NCBI GenBank assembly: GCA_030916665.1
Contig: JAUPWC010000353.1
Span: 1 to 12,431, forward strand
Reading direction: 5' to 3'
Length of the DNA stretch: 12,431 bases
Source of the DNA: Verrucomicrobiota bacterium
GTDB taxonomy: Bacteria; Verrucomicrobiota; Verrucomicrobiia; Opitutales; Opitutaceae
Part shown: positions 8,258 through 12,431 of the stretch, piece by piece
Position numbering within the stretch: position 1 is the first letter of the stretch
How the letters are laid out: each line of letters opens with the position of its first letter
Notes under the pieces: model-generated
What the model saw: the letters and a program-made list of their open reading frames with translations, nothing else
Databases searched by the model: none
Told to the model about the DNA's origin: nothing
Translations under genes and position numbers: made by a program

Positions 8258-8311
8258 ATCATGGGGAAAAAGGCCTTTCATTCCAGCGGGGAATGTCCCA
8301 CGTTTTCGCCC
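8252..8311. promoter_or_regulatory. Short divergent region between HTH-MBL gene and pyrE
   Basis: Only 60 bp (30 bp if the MBL gene starts at 8281) separate the two divergent start codons, so both promoters must sit here or overlap the genes. No convincing -35/-10 pair is visible. The gap contains AAAGGCCTTT (8269-8278) and a small GGGA-ATG-TCCC hairpin (8289-8299) in the pyrE leader. The pyrE start has no standard Shine-Dalgarno; the nearest purine run, GGGGAA, is about 18 nt upstream. Confidence 0.4.
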
Positions 8312-8881
8312 ATGGACGCCGTTCAACAGGAAGTCACCGACATCTTCATCCGCACCAAGGCGCTGCTGCAGGGGCATTTCGTGCTGCGCTCCGGGCTGCA
8401 CAGCGGGCACTTCTTCCAGTGCGCGCAGGTGTGCCAGGACATGCCCGCCGTCGAGCGGTTGGGCACGCTGCTGAAGCAGAAACTCGGCGGGCTCGCCTAC
8501 CACACGGTGCTGGCACCGGCCATGGGCGGCCTCGTGATCGGCCAGGAAGTTGCCCGCCAGTCGCAGAGCCGGTTTATTTTTGCCGAGAAGGAAAACAACG
8601 TGCTCGTGCTGCGCCGCGGTTTCACCTTCAAGCCCGGCGAGAAGGTGCTCGTGGTCGAGGATGTGATCACCCGCGGCGGACGCGTGCAGGAGTGCCTCGA
8701 CATCGTGAAAAAGATGGGCGGCACGACCGTGGCCGTGGCGGTGCTCGTGGACCGCAGCGCCGGCAACGCGAAATTCGATGTGCCGACCTATTCGCTGCTC
8801 GAGATGAGCTACCCCACCTACCCGGCGGATCAGGTTCCCCCGGAGATTGCGAGGATTCCCGCCACTAAACCGGGCAGCTGA
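8312..8881 (+). CDS. pyrE: Orotate phosphoribosyltransferase
   Basis: A 189-residue cytosolic enzyme that transfers phosphoribose from PRPP to orotate to give orotidine 5'-phosphate, the fifth step of de novo pyrimidine synthesis. The PRPP-binding motif VLVVEDVITRGG is near residues 112-123. It is preceded by the flexible-loop region FAEKENNVLVLRRGFTFKPG. The N-terminal part contains the LRSGLHSGHFF substrate-loop segment and VLAPAMGGLVIG. The length and the RRGFTFKPGEK arrangement resemble the Thermus-type OPRT rather than the longer E. coli form. The ATG at 8312 (MDAVQQEV) is the family-like start; an in-frame ATG at 8261 would add 17 residues overlapping the divergent gene's leader and is less likely. 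Two hairpins follow the stop, the second a strong terminator, so pyrE appears to be monocistronic. Confidence 0.95.
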   Translation: MDAVQQEVTDIFIRTKALLQGHFVLRSGLHSGHFFQCAQVCQDMPAVERLGTLLKQKLGGLAYHTVLAPAMGGLVIGQEVARQSQSRFIFAEKENNVLVLRRGFTFKPGEKVLVVEDVITRGGRVQECLDIVKKMGGTTVAVAVLVDRSAGNAKFDVPTYSLLEMSYPTYPADQVPPEIARIPATKPGS

Positions 8882-8892
8882 GGACACAACTC

Positions 8893-8911
8893 GCGGGACT
8901 GATAGTCCCGC
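8893..8911 (+). repeat. Perfect 8-bp hairpin directly after pyrE
   Basis: GCGGGACT (8893-8900) and AGTCCCGC (8904-8911) form an 8-bp stem with a 3-nt loop, starting 12 nt after the pyrE stop. It has no T tract, so it is not a terminator on its own. It may stabilise the 3' end or be a small repetitive extragenic palindrome; only one copy was noticed in the window. Confidence 0.55.
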
Positions 8912-8926
8912 CTCCCCCGAAAAACA

Positions 8927-8954
8927 AAAAGGCGCACCGGAAAGTGCGCCTTTT
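8927..8954. terminator. Bidirectional intrinsic terminator between pyrE and HtrA gene
   Basis: AAAAGGCGCAC (8927-8937) and GTGCGCCTTTT (8944-8954) form an 11-bp stem with the loop CGGAAA. The flanking A and T runs give a U tract in both directions. It ends the convergent pyrE (+) and HtrA-protease (-) transcripts, 45 nt after pyrE and 20 nt after the protease stop. Confidence 0.92.
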
Positions 8955-8974
8955 GAATTGTGGAGAACGGCCGG

Positions 8975-10387
<1,413 letters not shown>

Positions 10388-10456
10388 ACGGAAAAGAGTG
10401 CGGGCACTGACATTAACCAACCCAGATGGTTCCGCCAGACAGACATTGGAAGGCGC

Positions 10457-11860
10457 CTAAATCCAGCGATTAAACCACATCAGGCGGTAATATTGCCCGG
10501 CGGGCAGTTCGATCCCGAGGATCAAGGGCAGCCAATAGATCAGGGCCGCGAACACAGCCCCAACCGCCAAGATACCAGGCAGCTTGAGCCACCATCTCCG
10601 GTCTACCCATGCGAGGCCGCAATACCATGCCAGGGCCAGGAAGGCAAAAACCGAGGCGGACTGATAATGGTAGAGGAAGAGACAGCGATTCACCAGCGCC
10701 CACGGCATCAAGTTGGCCCCGTAGCCCAGCAAAATCACCGAAGTCATCAGCCAAGAAGGGGAATACTTACCGGTCCGAAACCAGCCAACCGCTTGGCAGA
10801 CCCACTGACCGGCCATGGCGAGAACCGAGCCGAGGGACAGCCAATAGAGCACCGGATTGCCGAACAAGTGCACGCCCGAGAAGAAACGGACGGTCTGGCC
10901 ATCGTTCGCCACTGCCTCCCTCACCTTGAAGTAGTAGCTTATGGGGCGTTCCATCAAGGGCCAGAGATACCATTTCGAGCAATAGGGATGTTCACCCACT
11001 GAGGCCGCCGACGAATGATAATCGAAGATCTGCCCGTGGATGCCAAAGAATCCATCCTGGTTGTTGAAAGTGCGGTCGGGAATCCACAGCAGACAGTAGA
11101 TCACCAGCGGGACCACCAACAGGCAGAGCCAAGTCATCAGGGGACCGACAGCCAGGTGAAGCGACGCTGGTGTCGGCGCATTGCCGAGTCTTGCAGGTCG
11201 AAGTCGTTCCGTGACCTGGATCAACTTAAGACCCGCCAGCAGGACAAACAGGGCCAGCATGTAACCCAATCCGTTCCACTTGATGGAGATTCCGCAGCCA
11301 AATGAAACACCCGCCGCCAGCAGCCAAGAGGAGGACCGTTCCGGGTTTTGCAGGCTGCGCCCGACACACCAGAAGGCCAGAAACCCAAACACCGGCAGGA
11401 AGATATTGTTCAGCGCAACGCGCGAATCGACAACCAGGGACCCATCCACGGCGACAAAGAATGCCCCCAGCAGGGCGACGACACGCCGGCCGGTAAGCTG
11501 ATAGGCCAACATCCCCACCAACAGGACCAGCCCGGTGCCTGCCAATGCATTGATCCAGCGATAGCTCAGCACGTCGATCTGCTCAAACCTCAGCGCGGAG
11601 ACCGCTGGTAGGTCGAGCCACGGCAGGTGGTAGTAAAGCCAGATCGAAATTGCCGACAGGTAGTTGTAGAGTGGCGGGTGGACATGCAAAAACTGCGTGC
11701 CGACGAGATAGTCATATCCATACCGCGCGAAATGCACCTCATCAAAAACCGCATCCTGGATCGCCCCCAGGTCGTGAGTCCGAAGGATTCCACCGATGAG
11801 AACCACGGCCCCCAGTCCGATCCGGAAGCCAAGGTCCTTGCGGGCGGGATTGGATGACAT
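10457..11860 (-). CDS. pmt: PMT-family (GT39) protein O-mannosyltransferase, integral membrane
   Basis: A 467-residue multi-spanning membrane protein with about ten hydrophobic segments. Family signs: the first-loop acidic motif FDEVHFARYGYDYL (Asp40-Glu41) followed by HVHPPLYNYL (59-68), DSRVALNNIFLPVF, SIKWNGLG, and in the C-terminal PMT domain EHPYCSKWYLWPLMERPISY and NRCLFLYHYQSA. Such enzymes use polyprenyl-phosphate-mannose to mannosylate Ser or Thr of proteins as they cross the membrane, as in actinobacteria and yeast. The MIR domains of yeast PMTs are absent, as is usual in bacteria. The ATG at 11860 gives a short polar N-terminus before the first membrane span. GC content looks lower (about 53-63% in sampled lines) than in gltB, which may reflect membrane-protein codons or transfer. 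It lies upstream of the HtrA gene. The sugar and the targets are inferred from the family only. Confidence 0.88.
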   Translation of the reverse strand: MSSNPARKDLGFRIGLGAVVLIGGILRTHDLGAIQDAVFDEVHFARYGYDYLVGTQFLHVHPPLYNYLSAISIWLYYHLPWLDLPAVSALRFEQIDVLSYRWINALAGTGLVLLVGMLAYQLTGRRVVALLGAFFVAVDGSLVVDSRVALNNIFLPVFGFLAFWCVGRSLQNPERSSSWLLAAGVSFGCGISIKWNGLGYMLALFVLLAGLKLIQVTERLRPARLGNAPTPASLHLAVGPLMTWLCLLVVPLVIYCLLWIPDRTFNNQDGFFGIHGQIFDYHSSAASVGEHPYCSKWYLWPLMERPISYYFKVREAVANDGQTVRFFSGVHLFGNPVLYWLSLGSVLAMAGQWVCQAVGWFRTGKYSPSWLMTSVILLGYGANLMPWALVNRCLFLYHYQSASVFAFLALAWYCGLAWVDRRWWLKLPGILAVGAVFAALIYWLPLILGIELPAGQYYRLMWFNRWI

Positions 11861-12016
11861 CGAGAGTGCCGTGTTTCAGAGCAGAGCGCGGCCTAACCGA
11901 AAAAATCAACGCCAGTGTCACTCATCGGCGGGTGGCTCGGCGGAAAGGAATGGAAGGTATTAGCATTTGCTTCCTGCCATCCATGCCGGTGCGTCCCGCA
12001 GTCCCAGACGGTTGCG
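11861..12016. other. Intergenic region between prs and the O-mannosyltransferase gene
   Basis: A gap of 156 bases between two minus-strand genes. On the minus strand it contains TGCTAATAC, a possible extended -10 element for the downstream gene, but no good -35. It also holds a T run (TTGATTTTTTCGG) not preceded by a clear stem, so no terminator for prs is called. A 10-codon frame from ATG near 11924 is too short to support as a gene. Confidence 0.4.
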
Positions 12017-12431
12017 TCAAAAGCCCTTGATCTTGAAAAGGCTGGTGACGCTCTCGTTCGTGTTGATGCGCAGGATGGCCTCGCCGAGCAGCGGGGCGAC
12101 GCTGAGCACCGTAATGGGCAGGCCACGGGTGTCGATCGGCACGGAATTGGTCGTGATGAGCTCGTCGATCAGGCCGCTCTTGAGACGCTCGTAGGCAATC
12201 TCGTTGAGCACGCAGTGGCTGACGGCAGCGCGGATGCTTTTCGCCCCATGTTCCTTCAGGATCTTGGCGGCGGCGGTGAGGGTGCCCGCGGTCTCGGTGA
12301 TGTCATCCACCAGCAGCACATCGCAGCCGGCAACCTCGCCGACGATGTTGATGGCCTCGACCTTGGTCGCGCTGGTGCGTTTCTTGGCCACGAGGCCCAA
12401 CGACGCGCCCAGGACGTCGGCATAGGCCGCC
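12017..12431 (-). CDS. prs: Ribose-phosphate pyrophosphokinase, C-terminal part (5' end outside window)
   Basis: The last 137 residues of PRPP synthetase, which makes phosphoribosyl pyrophosphate from ribose 5-phosphate and ATP for nucleotide, histidine and tryptophan synthesis. The segment begins AAYADVLGASLGLVAKKR, matching the family region around DKRR. It carries the PRPP-binding loop VLLVDDITETAGTL, whose usual form is DDMIDTAGT; the Asp-to-Glu change there is mild. HGAKSIRAAVSHCVL and the C-terminal VTSLFKIKGF are also typical. The protein ends in TGA at 12019-12017. Its product is the substrate of the pyrE enzyme in this window, though the genes are 3 kb apart and on opposite strands. 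No terminator is visible downstream. Confidence 0.95.
   Translation of the reverse strand, partial: AAYADVLGASLGLVAKKRTSATKVEAINIVGEVAGCDVLLVDDITETAGTLTAAAKILKEHGAKSIRAAVSHCVLNEIAYERLKSGLIDELITTNSVPIDTRGLPITVLSVAPLLGEAILRINTNESVTSLFKIKGF

Noticed and set aside
7721..8311. Upstream extension of the pyrE frame over the MBL gene
   Set aside because: The sequence before MDAVQQ does not resemble OPRT and is antisense to the MBL coding region.
8252..8887. Upstream extension of the MBL frame across pyrE on the opposite strand
   Set aside because: The extension is the antisense of the well-supported pyrE and has no domain. The family-like N-terminus begins at 8251 or 8281.
10415..10431. AACCA...TGGTT inverted repeat upstream of the HtrA gene
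   Set aside because: Only 5 bp with a 7-nt loop; expected by chance.
11893..12126. 77-codon minus-strand frame between prs and the PMT gene
   Set aside because: It overlaps the end of prs in another frame and has a Ser/Arg/Pro-rich shadow composition.

Overview
The window is GC-rich, roughly 60-68% over most genes, and densely coding. It reads as chromosomal DNA of a Gram-negative bacterium with housekeeping genes. The protein styles (a Thermus-like OPRT, two ferredoxin/NADPH-type GltB subunits, a bacterial PMT-type glycosyltransferase) and the near absence of clear Shine-Dalgarno sequences suggest a Verrucomicrobiota-type organism such as Opitutaceae. That assignment is an inference, not a demonstration. 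There is no phage, IS element or CRISPR array.

Layout. 1-1980 (-) is the N-terminal 660 codons of a glutamate synthase large subunit that runs off the left edge. 2070-6677 (-) is a complete second, paralogous glutamate synthase large subunit lying 89 bp upstream on the same strand. 6678-7013 is non-coding: it holds the gltB promoter and leader region, with a tandem repeat, two competing hairpins, a possible -24/-12 promoter and a palindrome. 7014-7090 (+) is a tRNA-Pro(CGG) with encoded CCA, followed by an intrinsic terminator. About 7223-7381 (+) is a short fragment resembling the last ~50 residues of a larger protein. 7400-8251 (-) is a metallo-beta-lactamase-fold protein with an N-terminal HTH-like domain and an altered metal-binding motif. 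It is divergent from pyrE (8312-8881, +). A strong bidirectional terminator (8927-8954) separates pyrE from a convergent DegP/HtrA protease (8975-10387, -). A PMT-family protein O-mannosyltransferase (10457-11860, -) lies 69 bp upstream of the protease. The right edge holds the C-terminal 137 residues of ribose-phosphate pyrophosphokinase (12017-12431, -).

How the genes fit together. The two GltB paralogues belong to ammonia assimilation: the glutaminase half of GOGAT, with FMN and 3Fe-4S chemistry. Prs makes PRPP and PyrE uses it in pyrimidine synthesis, but they are not in one operon here. The O-mannosyltransferase and the periplasmic HtrA protease both act on exported proteins and may be co-transcribed. 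The most unusual items are the gltB pair with its structured leader, the HTH-MBL protein whose start codon sits inside a perfect 14-bp palindrome, and the PMT/HtrA pairing.
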